Source: Herbaspirillum sp. CF444 (GTDB lineage: Bacteria; Pseudomonadota; Gammaproteobacteria; Burkholderiales; Burkholderiaceae_D). From it: DNA of 64,000 nucleotides. The notes under the pieces are model-generated. The model had not been told where the DNA came from, searched no databases, and worked only from the letters and a program-made list of their open reading frames with translations. Shown one piece after another: positions 39,317-48,464 of the stretch (the stretch's first letter is position 1; the number at the start of each line of letters is the position of its first letter). Both the position numbers and the translations under genes were made by a program. The stretch covers positions 1 to 64,000 of the forward strand of contig NZ_AKJW01000015.1 of assembly GCF_000282135.1 (NCBI RefSeq), in the 5' to 3' direction.

Positions 39317-40927
39317 TCAATGAAAGCGGCTGCCGATTTCCGGATGGAAACTCTCGGCGCGCGCGATCGGCCAATATTTTTCGTAGACCTGATAGCGGTA
39401 ATTGCCGGTGATCAGGTCGCCGGGTTCCAGATACTTGAGCATCTCCGACAGCAACTGAATTTCGTGATCGTTGATGCGATGGACGATGTGGAAAGCGCGC
39501 AGCGCCGAGGTATGCGGCAAGCCGGCAGCCTGCACCAGTTCCTGCAATGCATGCAGCGTGCTTCGATGGAAGCGGTATACGCGCTCCGCCTTGTCAGGCA
39601 CCACCAGTGCGCGGGCGCGCGTGGCATTTTGTGTCGCCACGCCGGTCGGGCAGCGATCGGTGTGGCAGCTTTGCGATTGTATGCAGCCCAGCGCAAACAT
39701 GAAGCCGCGCGCCGAGTTGCACCAGTCGGCGCCGATGGCCAGCGTGCGTGCAACGTCGAAGGCGGTGATGATCTTGCCGCTGGCGCCGATCTTGACGCGA
39801 TCGCGCATGCCGATGCCGGTCAGCGTGTTGTGCACCATCAGCAAACCTTCCTGCAGCGGCATGCCGACGTGGTCGACGAACTCCAGCGGCGCTGCGCCGG
39901 TACCGCCTTCGGAGCCGTCGACGGTGATGAAGTCGGGCACGATATTGGTTTCCAGCATGGCCTTGGCGATGCCGAAAAATTCCCATGGATGGCCGACGCA
40001 GAGTTTGATGCCGGTGGGTTTGCCACCGGACAGCGTGCGCAGCTTCTCGATGAATTGCAGCAAGCCGATCGGCGTCGAGAACGATGAATGCACCGCCGGC
40101 GAAATGCAATCGATGCCCATCGGGATGCCGCGCGTGGCGGAAATTTCGGGCGTGATCTTGGCCGCCGGCAGCACGCCGCCATGGCCCGGCTTGGCGCCTT
40201 GCGACAGCTTTACTTCAATCATCTTCACTTGCGGCGCATTGGCTTGCACGGCAAATTTCTCTTCGTCGAAGCTGCCGTCCGGATGGCGGCAACCGAAGTA
40301 ACCCGAGGCGATCTGCCACACCAGATCGCCGCCGAATTCGCGGTGGTAGGCGGAGATCGATCCTTCGCCGGTGTCGTGTGCGAAGTTGCCTTTCTTGGCG
40401 CCCTGGTTGAGCGCGCGGATGGCGTTGGCCGACAGCGAACCGAAGCTCATCGCCGAGACGTTGAAGACCGACATCGAGTAAGGCTGGGCGCGGCCTTCGC
40501 CGACGACGACACGGAAGTCGTGGCTGGCAATTTTGGTCGGCGACAGCGAGTGGCCGATCCATTCGTAGCCGGCGACTTTGACATCCAGTTCGGTGCCGAA
40601 AGGGCGGCTGTCGACGTCGGCCTTGGCGCGTTGATAGACCACGCTGCGCTTTTTGCGCGTGAACGGCGCGCCGTCGTTTTCGCCCTCAAAAAAGTATTGG
40701 CGGATTTCCGGACGTATCGATTCGAACATGAAGCGGAAATGGCCCATCAGCGGGTAATTGCGCAAGACCGCGTGACGTCGCTGGACGACGTCGCGTATGC
40801 CGATGATGCTGAACGCCAGCGGTACGACGGCCCACCACCAGCTCACCATATGTCCCGACGCGAGGATAGTCAGCACCAGCGTCAGAAAAATCACGAACCA
40901 CAAAACCAGGTAACGAGTTGCCCACAT
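39317..40927 (-). CDS. FMN-binding glutamate synthase-like protein
   Basis: A 536-aa protein: two N-terminal hydrophobic helices (about residues 5-42), then a glutamate-synthase central/FMN TIM-barrel domain (FNVSAMSFGSLSANAIRALN; IEVKLSQGAKPGHGGVLPA; FITVDGSEGGTGAAPLEFVD) with the cysteine cluster CIQSQSCHTDRCPTG that in GltB ligates a 3Fe-4S cluster. The glutaminase domain is absent, so it is not a complete glutamate synthase. This membrane-anchored family is common in Proteobacteria; the reaction is unproven. Confidence 0.9.
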   Translation of the reverse strand: MWATRYLVLWFVIFLTLVLTILASGHMVSWWWAVVPLAFSIIGIRDVVQRRHAVLRNYPLMGHFRFMFESIRPEIRQYFFEGENDGAPFTRKKRSVVYQRAKADVDSRPFGTELDVKVAGYEWIGHSLSPTKIASHDFRVVVGEGRAQPYSMSVFNVSAMSFGSLSANAIRALNQGAKKGNFAHDTGEGSISAYHREFGGDLVWQIASGYFGCRHPDGSFDEEKFAVQANAPQVKMIEVKLSQGAKPGHGGVLPAAKITPEISATRGIPMGIDCISPAVHSSFSTPIGLLQFIEKLRTLSGGKPTGIKLCVGHPWEFFGIAKAMLETNIVPDFITVDGSEGGTGAAPLEFVDHVGMPLQEGLLMVHNTLTGIGMRDRVKIGASGKIITAFDVARTLAIGADWCNSARGFMFALGCIQSQSCHTDRCPTGVATQNATRARALVVPDKAERVYRFHRSTLHALQELVQAAGLPHTSALRAFHIVHRINDHEIQLLSEMLKYLEPGDLITGNYRYQVYEKYWPIARAESFHPEIGSRFH

Positions 40928-41416
40928 ACCAGCATCCTTTTTGTTGTTTGTCAGGCGGTGTTGCGATTCTACTGCTGCCGTTGTCCGGCGATAGGGCGAA
41001 AAGAGTGGTTTTTATTTTAATTGCAGGGGATTCAAATGTGCACTGAATTGGTGCGATGAGAGGGCCTGAATGGCTTCTTCGCTACCAGCGTTGCGCACCA
41101 GCTGCAATAAAAGAAATCACCACAAAATAGCACTCGCACCGTGTTAGCCCGCCTGCGGCAATTCCTTCTGCGAATCGCATTTGATAACGGCGCTCCTTAA
41201 ATACGGTTTCTCCTCTGGCAGGCCATCCTCGTTGAGATTCTGGATAAGTGGCATGGCTTGTGCTTATACAAAGTCAATTGTTCAACAATTATTTACTTAT
41301 TGTTGAACAATGTGTATTGTTCGTTCCAACACGTGATTCGCATGCGTGGTTAGAACAGACTGCCAGGCAGTACACATGAGTTTGTCGTATCTACCCTTAA
41401 CGTATTGGAGACCGAA
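40928..41416. other. 489-nt intergenic region with GntR-type operators
   Basis: No gene is visible. The left two thirds show nothing I can identify. The right part contains the paired palindromes at 41276-41311, roughly 105-140 nt before the binding-protein start, and should hold the promoters of the two divergent transcripts. Confidence 0.5.
41276..41311 (+). promoter_or_regulatory. Paired FadR/GntR-type operators
   Basis: Two odd palindromes: AATTGTT-C-AACAATT (41276-41290) and ATTGTT-G-AACAAT (41299-41311), centres 22 bp apart, i.e. about two helical turns. Both contain TTGT-N3-ACAA, matching the FadR-subfamily pattern TNGTNNNACNA. The GntR/FCD regulator at 43975 in the same cluster is the natural candidate protein. 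Confidence 0.65.
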
Positions 41417-42313
41417 ATGAATGCAATCCCCAACGTAACACCGGCAACATCGTTCATCCGGAATAGTGTGGTGACGCTCTTGCGTAATATTGTGCTGGCG
41501 GCGATCGTCGCAAGTGTCGGCGTCCAGACATCCACAGCGTCTGCAGCAACAGCCGCGCCTATTATTACCCCTGGCGTATTGACTGTTGGTGCCGATTTGA
41601 CCTACCCACCCTATGACTATTTTCAGGGGGATCAGCCAGTTGGCTTTGACCCTGCATTCATGAAGCGTCTTGCGGGTCACCTTGGTTTGACGGTTCGGTT
41701 TTTGGACACGCGTTTTGCAAATCTGATCTTGGGCGTGAATGCGCGGCGTTTCGACGTGATTGCTTCTGCGCTTTATGTCACCCCCGAGCGTGCCAAGCAA
41801 CTTGACTACCTTCCGTACCTGAAAACGGGCGGCTCTTTGATGACGTTGCAAGACAGCGACTTCAAGCCACAGACGCCGGAAGATCTATGCGGTAAAAAAA
41901 TCAGTTCCATCAAAGGAGCCTCATGGATCCCGCGTCTGCGCGAGGTCTCGCAACAATATTGCATACCGGGCGGCAAGGCTGCGATTGACGTTCGCGAGTT
42001 TGAAACTTCTCCAGGTGCGGCCCAGGCAGTGCTTGCACACGCCGTCGACGCGCAGTTCGAAGACTCTGCCGTAGCAAAAATGACAGTTAACAAGATGGCC
42101 GATCGCTTGCGTATCAGTTCTACCGAGCCTCTGTATCCGGTGGTGATCGGCTTGGGCGTCGTCAAAGGCAACAAAGAATTGCTGACGATTTTGCAAACTG
42201 CTTTCGAATCGATGCAAAAGTCGGGGGAATATAAAGCTTTGCTGAACGAATACAACGTCAAGGAACCTAGCGCGCAAGACATCTCGCGAGCGCTTGGCAA
42301 CACCGCGAAATAA
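41417..42313 (+). CDS. Amino-acid-type ABC transporter substrate-binding protein
   Basis: A 298-aa periplasmic binding protein (SBP_bac_3 family). The N-terminal hydrophobic stretch NIVLAAIVASVGVQTSTASA acts as an unusually late signal peptide (about residues 24-45, preceded by a ~20-residue leader). The mature domain shows GVLTVGADLTYPPYDYFQGD, GFDPAFMKRLAGHLGLTVRF and FDVIASALYVTPERAKQLDY. GGAG lies 6 nt before ATG 41417. It pairs with the fused permease-ATPase that follows. The ligand is unknown. Confidence 0.9.
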   Translation: MNAIPNVTPATSFIRNSVVTLLRNIVLAAIVASVGVQTSTASAATAAPIITPGVLTVGADLTYPPYDYFQGDQPVGFDPAFMKRLAGHLGLTVRFLDTRFANLILGVNARRFDVIASALYVTPERAKQLDYLPYLKTGGSLMTLQDSDFKPQTPEDLCGKKISSIKGASWIPRLREVSQQYCIPGGKAAIDVREFETSPGAAQAVLAHAVDAQFEDSAVAKMTVNKMADRLRISSTEPLYPVVIGLGVVKGNKELLTILQTAFESMQKSGEYKALLNEYNVKEPSAQDISRALGNTAK

Positions 42314-42415
42314 TGTCCGATAAAGAGTGATGCAGGGCGCCGCCGGGCTGATCGGTGATCAGTCCGCACGCTTCGGATATCACTGGCTGGTATGTATGTG
42401 CAGCAAGGGATCGAT

Positions 42416-43933
42416 ATGATATTTGACTGGCAATACGCGGCGTCGCTGCTGATCGATGCGGCCTTCTGGAAGGCTGTTTTAGTAGTCATCGAGCTTAGTC
42501 TTGCAACCTGGCTAATCGGCATCGTGCTGGGATTTTTTCTGGCGCTGGGTAAGCAATCTCAACTGGGCCCGGTGCGTGTTGCATGCACCACCTACATCTG
42601 GTTTTTCAGAAGCCTGCCGTTACTGGTGCTTTTGATTTTTGTCTATAACTTGCCGCAGGTGTATCCGGCTTCAAGTGTTGCGCTATCGGATCCTTTCTGG
42701 GCTGGACTGTTGGCGCTGTCGCTCAGCGAATCTGCTTATATTGCGGAAATCCACCGCGGTGGATTGCTGTCGATTCCCAAGGGGCAGATAGAAGCCGGCA
42801 AGGCGCTCGGCATTCAGTACGCGGGTCTGCAACGATTGATCGTGATGCCGCAGGCGTTCCGGATTGCCTTGCCGTCCTTGGCAAACGAATATGTCACCAT
42901 CGTCAAGTTGACGTCGCTTGTGTCGGTGATTTCCTTGGCAGAAATTCTTCTGGTCGGGGAGCGTCTCTATACGCAGAATTTTTTGGTCCTTGAAACCATG
43001 CTGGCGGTGGCTTTCTATTACATCTTGATTGTTACTGTTTTCGGCTATGGCTTGAAAGCTATTGAACGACGCCTTGACGTAACTTTGCGTACCGTCGCCG
43101 CGTTGCTTCCTGCGACGGAGAGGAGCCCGTCTCCGGTCGCATCAGTCGCGAACGCCGCAGCAAAGTTCGCGCCGGAAATCATCCTGGAAGCGACCGGTGT
43201 CAAAAAGCGCTATGGCAGTCATGAAGTATTGAAGGGAATCGATCTGGCGGTGCACGCCGGCGAAGTCGTAGCGATCATTGGTCCCTCGGGTTCCGGCAAG
43301 ACTTCGCTGATACGGACCGTCAATGGCATGGAAACGCTGGATGATGGGGAGATAAGGGTCCGAGGGCACAGTTTTCTCTGGGCGCCTACTGGTCCAAAGG
43401 GAAAGGTTTCGCACCGATTGCATATGCAGGGCATCCTCGATATCGGCATGGTATTTCAGAATTTCAACTTGTTTCCACACCAAACCGTACTCCAGAACAT
43501 CGTGCTTGCACCACGCTATCACCGGCGTGCAAAGCGCGCTGAGCTGGTCCAGGCCGGGATGGAAATGTTGCAGAAGGTAGGTCTTGCCGAACATGCGAAT
43601 AAATACCCGCATCAACTTTCCGGCGGCCAGCAGCAACGGGTTGCAATTGCTCGGGCTTTGGCGATGAAACCGTCCATTATGCTGTTTGATGAGCCGACTT
43701 CGGCTCTCGACCCGGAATTGGTCAGTGAAGTACTAAAAGTGATCGAAGCGCTTGCCGAAGAGGGCATGACGATGGTGATCGTCACCCATGAAATCAACTT
43801 CGCGTTTCGCATATCCGATCGCATCGTCTTCATGGAAAATGGTGTGATCGCATGTGAAGGTCCGCCGCAGGACGTCATGGCCAAGGCGGCAGGATCGCGC
43901 ATAGAAGGCTTTATCAAAGATGCGCGCATGTAG
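42416..43933 (+). CDS. Fused amino-acid ABC transporter permease-ATPase
   Basis: A 505-aa fusion of two normally separate subunits. Residues about 1-225 form a HisM-type permease (helices from residue 10, EAA loop EAGKALGIQYAGLQRLIVMP), residues about 225-255 a linker, and about 258-505 a polar-amino-acid ATPase with Walker A GPSGSGKTS (289-297), LSGGQQQRVAIARAL, Walker B IMLFDEPTSALDP and switch VTHE. Two copies would make a full transporter. There is no stop or frameshift between the halves. ATG 42416 has AAGGGA upstream; an in-frame 42392 start is possible. Confidence 0.92.
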   Translation: MIFDWQYAASLLIDAAFWKAVLVVIELSLATWLIGIVLGFFLALGKQSQLGPVRVACTTYIWFFRSLPLLVLLIFVYNLPQVYPASSVALSDPFWAGLLALSLSESAYIAEIHRGGLLSIPKGQIEAGKALGIQYAGLQRLIVMPQAFRIALPSLANEYVTIVKLTSLVSVISLAEILLVGERLYTQNFLVLETMLAVAFYYILIVTVFGYGLKAIERRLDVTLRTVAALLPATERSPSPVASVANAAAKFAPEIILEATGVKKRYGSHEVLKGIDLAVHAGEVVAIIGPSGSGKTSLIRTVNGMETLDDGEIRVRGHSFLWAPTGPKGKVSHRLHMQGILDIGMVFQNFNLFPHQTVLQNIVLAPRYHRRAKRAELVQAGMEMLQKVGLAEHANKYPHQLSGGQQQRVAIARALAMKPSIMLFDEPTSALDPELVSEVLKVIEALAEEGMTMVIVTHEINFAFRISDRIVFMENGVIACEGPPQDVMAKAAGSRIEGFIKDARM

Positions 43934-43974
43934 TGATGACGTAGTATTTGAACCCGTATTTTTGTGAATGAAAA

Positions 43975-44619
43975 ATGGAAATCAACGAAATCGAGCTCTC
44001 CGCCACAGATAAAATCGCCGCGCAAATCCGCGACGATATCATGCAGGGCAAGCTAGTCCCCGGTGTGGCATTGATCGAAGCCGAACTGACCCTCGCCTAC
44101 AGCGTCTCGCGCAATACATTGCGAGAAGCAATGCGCCAAGTGTGCCGCGAAGGGTTGGCGCTGCACATCCGCCATCGCGGGGTTGTGGTGCGTACTTTAT
44201 CGCGCCAGGACGTACGCGATATTTACCGAGTTCGCAGGACGCTTGAATTGCAAGCCCTGTCAGGAGGAGAACTTATCTCGGCGGCCTCCTTGGATGCCAT
44301 GCAAGGTTCGGTGAGTGCATCAGAGGCGGCTGCGGCGCGGCAAGACTGGCGCAGCGTCGGCACGCATAGTCTCTTGTTTCATCAGCACATCGTGCATTTG
44401 CTCGGCAGCCCCTCGTTCGATGCGTTTTTCAAGACCATTCTGGCGCAATTGCGGTTGATATTTGCCTCCGCGCCGGATGAGGAGCGCTTTCAACAGCCCT
44501 GGATCGCCATGGATCGTGCAATTTTGCAATTGCTGGAGCAAGGGAGGCAGGCACAGGCGCAGGCGGCTTTAGCTGATTATTTGAGAGCATCGGAGCAAGC
44601 GATGCTCGACTATGTTTGA
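43975..44619 (+). CDS. GntR family regulator with FCD domain
   Basis: A 214-aa FadR-subfamily regulator. N-terminal winged helix (DKIAAQIRDDIMQGKLVPGV, LTLAYSVSRNTLREAMRQVC) and C-terminal all-helical FCD domain (DIYRVRRTLELQAL; THSLLFHQHIVHLLGSPSFD, with metal-binding type His residues). It lies 41 nt after the transporter gene and is inferred to bind the paired palindromes at 41276-41311, with a small molecule related to the transported substrate as effector. Confidence 0.9.
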   Translation: MEINEIELSATDKIAAQIRDDIMQGKLVPGVALIEAELTLAYSVSRNTLREAMRQVCREGLALHIRHRGVVVRTLSRQDVRDIYRVRRTLELQALSGGELISAASLDAMQGSVSASEAAAARQDWRSVGTHSLLFHQHIVHLLGSPSFDAFFKTILAQLRLIFASAPDEERFQQPWIAMDRAILQLLEQGRQAQAQAALADYLRASEQAMLDYV

Positions 44620-44744
44620 GTTCCCTCGATTTTCCTTCAGCATTTTTCACTTCCCGAAGAACGCATCAGGCTCGCGGTCAACCACCGCGGTGGGTCATTG
44701 GCGTCGAAGTTCAACGGGAATAACCAATGAGGAGTTTAAGCAGC

Positions 44745-45599
44745 ATGTCAAATTATCCAGCCGCCTACCAGGTAACGAAAGGGTCGGTACTCAACGTCGA
44801 TAAAGATTTTTACGGCAAGATCGCCGCGGACCAGGGACGGCGCACTTTGGTTGACGCTATTGTGATCCCGATTCGCTCAGGAAAAGCCTGGACCGTACCC
44901 GCCGGCCATGTGTTCCGGATCGTCGCAATCGACGGACCGCAAGTAGCGGATTTCAATATGTGGAACTTGCACAACCCACGCGAACGGATGTGGGCTTCCC
45001 GCACCCGCCAGTTACAGCAAGCGCATGTCAGCACGTTTGACCGAATCTGGTCGACTCTCCCCTATCTGCGTCCCATGGTCACGATCACGGACGACAGTTT
45101 GGCCGATTACGGCATCGATGAAGATGGCGGCCGGGTTCACGATTTATTGGGTACCCGTTGCGACCCGTATGTGAATCGCATGCTCACCGGTGAGGATTTT
45201 CATTTTCATTGCCACTCGAATCTGACTCGGGCGGTGGCGCCATATGGCTTGACGGAGTTCGATGTACACGATGTGCTGAATGTGTTTCAAGTTACCGGTC
45301 TGAACGATGACGACCAGTACTTCATGAAAGCATGCCCGGCAAAGCAGGGTGATTATCTGGAATTTTTTGCTGAAATTGATTTGCTGTGCGCATTATCGAC
45401 CTGCCCGGGCGGCGACTTGTCCTTGCCGATGTGGGGGCCGGATGCGCAGGACCCTCTGGAAGTATGCAGGCCGTTGGGAGTGGAAATTTATAAGCTCGAT
45501 CCGGCGTTGCTGGAGCAATGGCGTTCACCGGAGGTCGCTGCTTACAAGGGCGGGCATGGCATGACGCTTGAACAACCTCATTGGTACAGAGGTGAGTAG
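44745..45599 (+). CDS. DUF1989 / urea carboxylase-associated family protein
   Basis: A 284-aa protein of the DUF1989 family. Conserved parts are GKAWTVPAGHVFRIVAIDGP, VADFNMWNLHNPRERMWASR, TRCDPYVNRMLTGEDFHFHC and DYLEFFAEIDLLCALSTCPG-GD near the C-terminus, with His/Cys residues that could form a metal site. Relatives are encoded beside urea carboxylase or amino-acid importers, but no urea carboxylase is present here. The frame also has an ATG at 44727, inside the GAGGAG that probably serves as ribosome binding site. Confidence 0.88.
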   Translation: MSNYPAAYQVTKGSVLNVDKDFYGKIAADQGRRTLVDAIVIPIRSGKAWTVPAGHVFRIVAIDGPQVADFNMWNLHNPRERMWASRTRQLQQAHVSTFDRIWSTLPYLRPMVTITDDSLADYGIDEDGGRVHDLLGTRCDPYVNRMLTGEDFHFHCHSNLTRAVAPYGLTEFDVHDVLNVFQVTGLNDDDQYFMKACPAKQGDYLEFFAEIDLLCALSTCPGGDLSLPMWGPDAQDPLEVCRPLGVEIYKLDPALLEQWRSPEVAAYKGGHGMTLEQPHWYRGE

Positions 45600-45696
45600 C
45601 AAATCTTGGGCGGGAGTAAATCGGTTTCACCTCTCATTAGGCATGCCTCGTTTCCCGGGCCATGATTTTCGCCTATTGGCATGTTTTCAGCTTGAA

Positions 45697-45721
45697 GTGC
45701 CAGAAAATCAATTTCTGGCAC
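45697..45721. repeat. Perfect hairpin before the GGDEF-EAL gene
   Basis: 10-bp arms GTGCCAGAAA / TTTCTGGCAC (45697-45706, 45712-45721), 5-nt loop, no T-run. It lies in the 267-nt gap between the DUF1989 gene and the c-di-GMP gene; it could be a terminator remnant or an operator. Confidence 0.4.
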
Positions 45722-45866
45722 GATTCGTGCTAATTCTCGTTGGCAAGCTTTGGCTTTTCACGGTCTAAAGCGGACCCGCCAAATCAGGCGTTATTGTCGC
45801 CCGTTCTTCTTCCTTTTATTTTCCTGGTTGTTGCCGTCAGGCATAGATTGCGTAAGCCCCGTTTAT

Positions 45867-48002
45867 ATGAAGATTGTCGCTTCCTCGATTCCGCCTGACC
45901 ATGCCGCCGCAATTACTTCCATCGCCAGGCCGCCGCGTCTGCTGGAGACACTGCTGGCGAATCTGGACGGCATGGTTTATCGCTGCCGCGACGATCAGGA
46001 ATGGACGATGGAATTCGTCAGCGAAGGCTGTCTGGAGCTGACCGGCTACCAGCCGCAGGACTTGCTGTTCAATCACCGGGTTTCTTACGACAGCATTACC
46101 CATCCCGAAGACCGCGACGCGGTGCGGAAAACCATACAAACCTGCCTGCTCGCGAAAAAGCGTTTTGAAATGGAGTACCGCATCATCCGCGCCGACGGTG
46201 AAGTGCGCTGGGTGTGGGAGCGCGGCGTCGGGATTTACACCGCCGCCGGGGCGCTGGATGCGCTGGAAGGCTATGTGCAGGACGTGACGGCGCGCAAAGA
46301 GGCCGATCAGGCTTTGCTGGAAGCGGAGCGGCGCTATCGCAGCATCTTCGAAAACGCCATCGAAGGCGTGTTCCAATCGACGCCGGACGGCAGCTATATT
46401 GCGGTCAATCCGGCGCTGGCACGCATTTACGGCTACAAGTCGCCGGAAGACCTCATCGTCAGCCTGCGCGACATCAAGCATCAGCTCTACGTCGAGCCGG
46501 AGCGCCGCACCGAATTCATGAAGATGATGGAACAGTTCAACTCGGTGTCGAATTTCGAATCGCGCGTGTATCGCCGCGACGGCGAGATCATCTGGATTTC
46601 GGAAAACGCCCGCGCCGTGCATGACGACGCCGGCACGCTGATGTTTTATGAAGGCACGGTGGAGGCCATCACCGAGCGCAAATTGTACGAGGCCGAAATT
46701 CGCCATCAGGCCACGCATGACGCGCTGACCGGTTTGCCCAACCGCACGATGCTACACAACCATCTGCAGCGCGCGGTGCAGAATTCCCGACAGAAAGGCT
46801 CGCTGACGGCCGTGGTGTTCGTCGACCTCGATCAGTTCAAGTTCATCAACGATAGCCTCGGTCATCAGGTCGGCGACGAATTGCTCAAGACGGTGGCGCA
46901 GCGCCTGGTGTCGTGCGTGCGCGAAACCGACATGGTGGCGCGGCAAGGCGGCGACGAGTTCGTGCTGGTGCTGCAGAACCAGCCCGACGAAAGCAACATC
47001 ACCGAAGTCCTGCAGCGCATCCTGACCGCGGTGGCGCGACCGTGGGTGGTGGGGGATCGCGAATTCCACATTACCTGCAGCATCGGCGTGAGCCGTTGCC
47101 CGACCGACGGCCGCGATGTCGAAACCCTGCTCAAGAACGCCGATTCGGCCATGTACAAAGCCAAGGAACTGGGGCGCAACAACTTCCAGTACTTCGCCGG
47201 CTGGATGGATGCGCAGGTCAGCAACCGGCTGGAGATGCTGGTGAGCCTGCGGCGCGCGCTCGACCGCGATGAATTCAAGCTGCATTACCAACCCAAGATC
47301 AGCCTGGCCAGCGGACGCATCATCGGTGCCGAGGCGTTGATCCGGTGGGTCACGCCCGATCAGGGCATGGTGTCGCCGGATCGTTTCATTCCCTTTGCCG
47401 AAGAAGCCGGCCTGATTGTGCCGATCGGCGAATGGGTGTTGCGCACGGCTTGCGCGCAAAACAAGATCTGGCAGGATGCCGGACTGGCGCCGATTCCGGT
47501 GGCGGTGAATTTGTCGCCGCGGCAACTCGATCAGAACCTGCCGGAATTCGTGCGCCAGGTGTTGCTCGAAAGCGGTCTCGCCGCCGCCTGGCTGGAGTTG
47601 GAGATTACCGAAAACGTGGTCATGCGCGACGCCGAAAAGACCGTTGCCACCCTGAATGCGCTCAAGCGCCTGGGTTTGCAGGTCTCGGTGGACGACTTCG
47701 GCACCGGTTACTCCAGCCTGAGCTACCTGCGCCGTTTTCCGGTGGATGCTTTGAAGATCGACAAGTCCTTCGTGCGCGATATCGCACGCGATGCGGACAG
47801 CGCCGCGATCGTCAAGGCGGTGATTTCGCTCGGTCACATCCTGAACCTGCGCGTGATCGCCGAAGGCGTGGAAGATCAGGAGCAATACGACTTCCTGCTG
47901 GAAAACGGCTGCGACGAAGTGCAGGGTTACCTGCTTGGCAAGCCGATGCCGGTGGAAGACTTCACCCGCCGTCTCGAGCTGGAAAAGCAGGATATGTCGT
48001 GA
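45867..48002 (+). CDS. PAS-PAS-GGDEF-EAL c-di-GMP signalling protein
   Basis: A 711-aa cytoplasmic protein: two PAS domains (about residues 30-145 and 155-275; second starts RYRSIFENAIEGVFQSTPDG), a GGDEF domain with intact G361-G362-D363-E364-F365, and an EAL domain with E489-A490-L491 and DDFGTG at 609-614. Both synthase and phosphodiesterase motifs look catalytically complete, so net activity cannot be predicted. ATG 45867 is preferred to an in-frame TTG at 45750. Confidence 0.92.
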   Translation: MKIVASSIPPDHAAAITSIARPPRLLETLLANLDGMVYRCRDDQEWTMEFVSEGCLELTGYQPQDLLFNHRVSYDSITHPEDRDAVRKTIQTCLLAKKRFEMEYRIIRADGEVRWVWERGVGIYTAAGALDALEGYVQDVTARKEADQALLEAERRYRSIFENAIEGVFQSTPDGSYIAVNPALARIYGYKSPEDLIVSLRDIKHQLYVEPERRTEFMKMMEQFNSVSNFESRVYRRDGEIIWISENARAVHDDAGTLMFYEGTVEAITERKLYEAEIRHQATHDALTGLPNRTMLHNHLQRAVQNSRQKGSLTAVVFVDLDQFKFINDSLGHQVGDELLKTVAQRLVSCVRETDMVARQGGDEFVLVLQNQPDESNITEVLQRILTAVARPWVVGDREFHITCSIGVSRCPTDGRDVETLLKNADSAMYKAKELGRNNFQYFAGWMDAQVSNRLEMLVSLRRALDRDEFKLHYQPKISLASGRIIGAEALIRWVTPDQGMVSPDRFIPFAEEAGLIVPIGEWVLRTACAQNKIWQDAGLAPIPVAVNLSPRQLDQNLPEFVRQVLLESGLAAAWLELEITENVVMRDAEKTVATLNALKRLGLQVSVDDFGTGYSSLSYLRRFPVDALKIDKSFVRDIARDADSAAIVKAVISLGHILNLRVIAEGVEDQEQYDFLLENGCDEVQGYLLGKPMPVEDFTRRLELEKQDMS

Positions 48003-48031
48003 TGCGGCCGTGATGCGGCCGTGATGCAGCC
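47999..48031 (+). repeat. Three tandem 11-bp repeats at the end of the EAL gene
   Basis: GTGATGCGGCC occurs twice, followed by GTGATGCAGCC, starting in the last codon of the GGDEF-EAL gene and including its TGA. Slippage here could move the stop, but the protein C-terminus would change only slightly. Confidence 0.7.
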
Positions 48032-48464
48032 GGGCTGTCCACCGGCCAAGAATGCCCGTGGGCGTGTCTGGCAGGCGACAGCGTGTAAATAATGTATGAC
48101 GCTTGCAACGAAGCGACATTCCTCCGGGGCTTTGTGCTAAACTCCGCGCAGTATATTTTGCATTTTGCCTGCGGACACCCGAAAACTCAGCTCGGCGCCG
48201 CTTGCAAGGTCGAAAGTTGAAATGGTGCGAGAATCTGGGAACTCAAGATTCTGTGTTCGCAACCAAGCCTTATTTTCCCGCTCATCTTCAACCTCCTATA
48301 AACGAGCGCCGGGAAGCAGCACCAACAGCATCAAAGCAGTATTCAGGCTCAAGAGCCTGACAGCACCGTTGGCGCTGTGATGAAACTCAACCCGTGCAGC
48401 CAGGCTTCGCTTCGTATTGGTCAAGCCTCTAAACTTTTGTTAAACAGTCGCACAAGAGTCGTAC
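48032..48464. other. Intergenic region before scpB
   Basis: About 430 nt with no convincing gene. Short frames (for example 48103-48360) lack a ribosome binding site and look random. The scpB promoter should lie here; no clear consensus pair or terminator was recognised. Confidence 0.5.

Noticed and set aside
48103-48380. Small genes between the GGDEF-EAL gene and scpB
   Set aside because: No ribosome binding sites, signal peptides or domain-like sequence; probably random frames.
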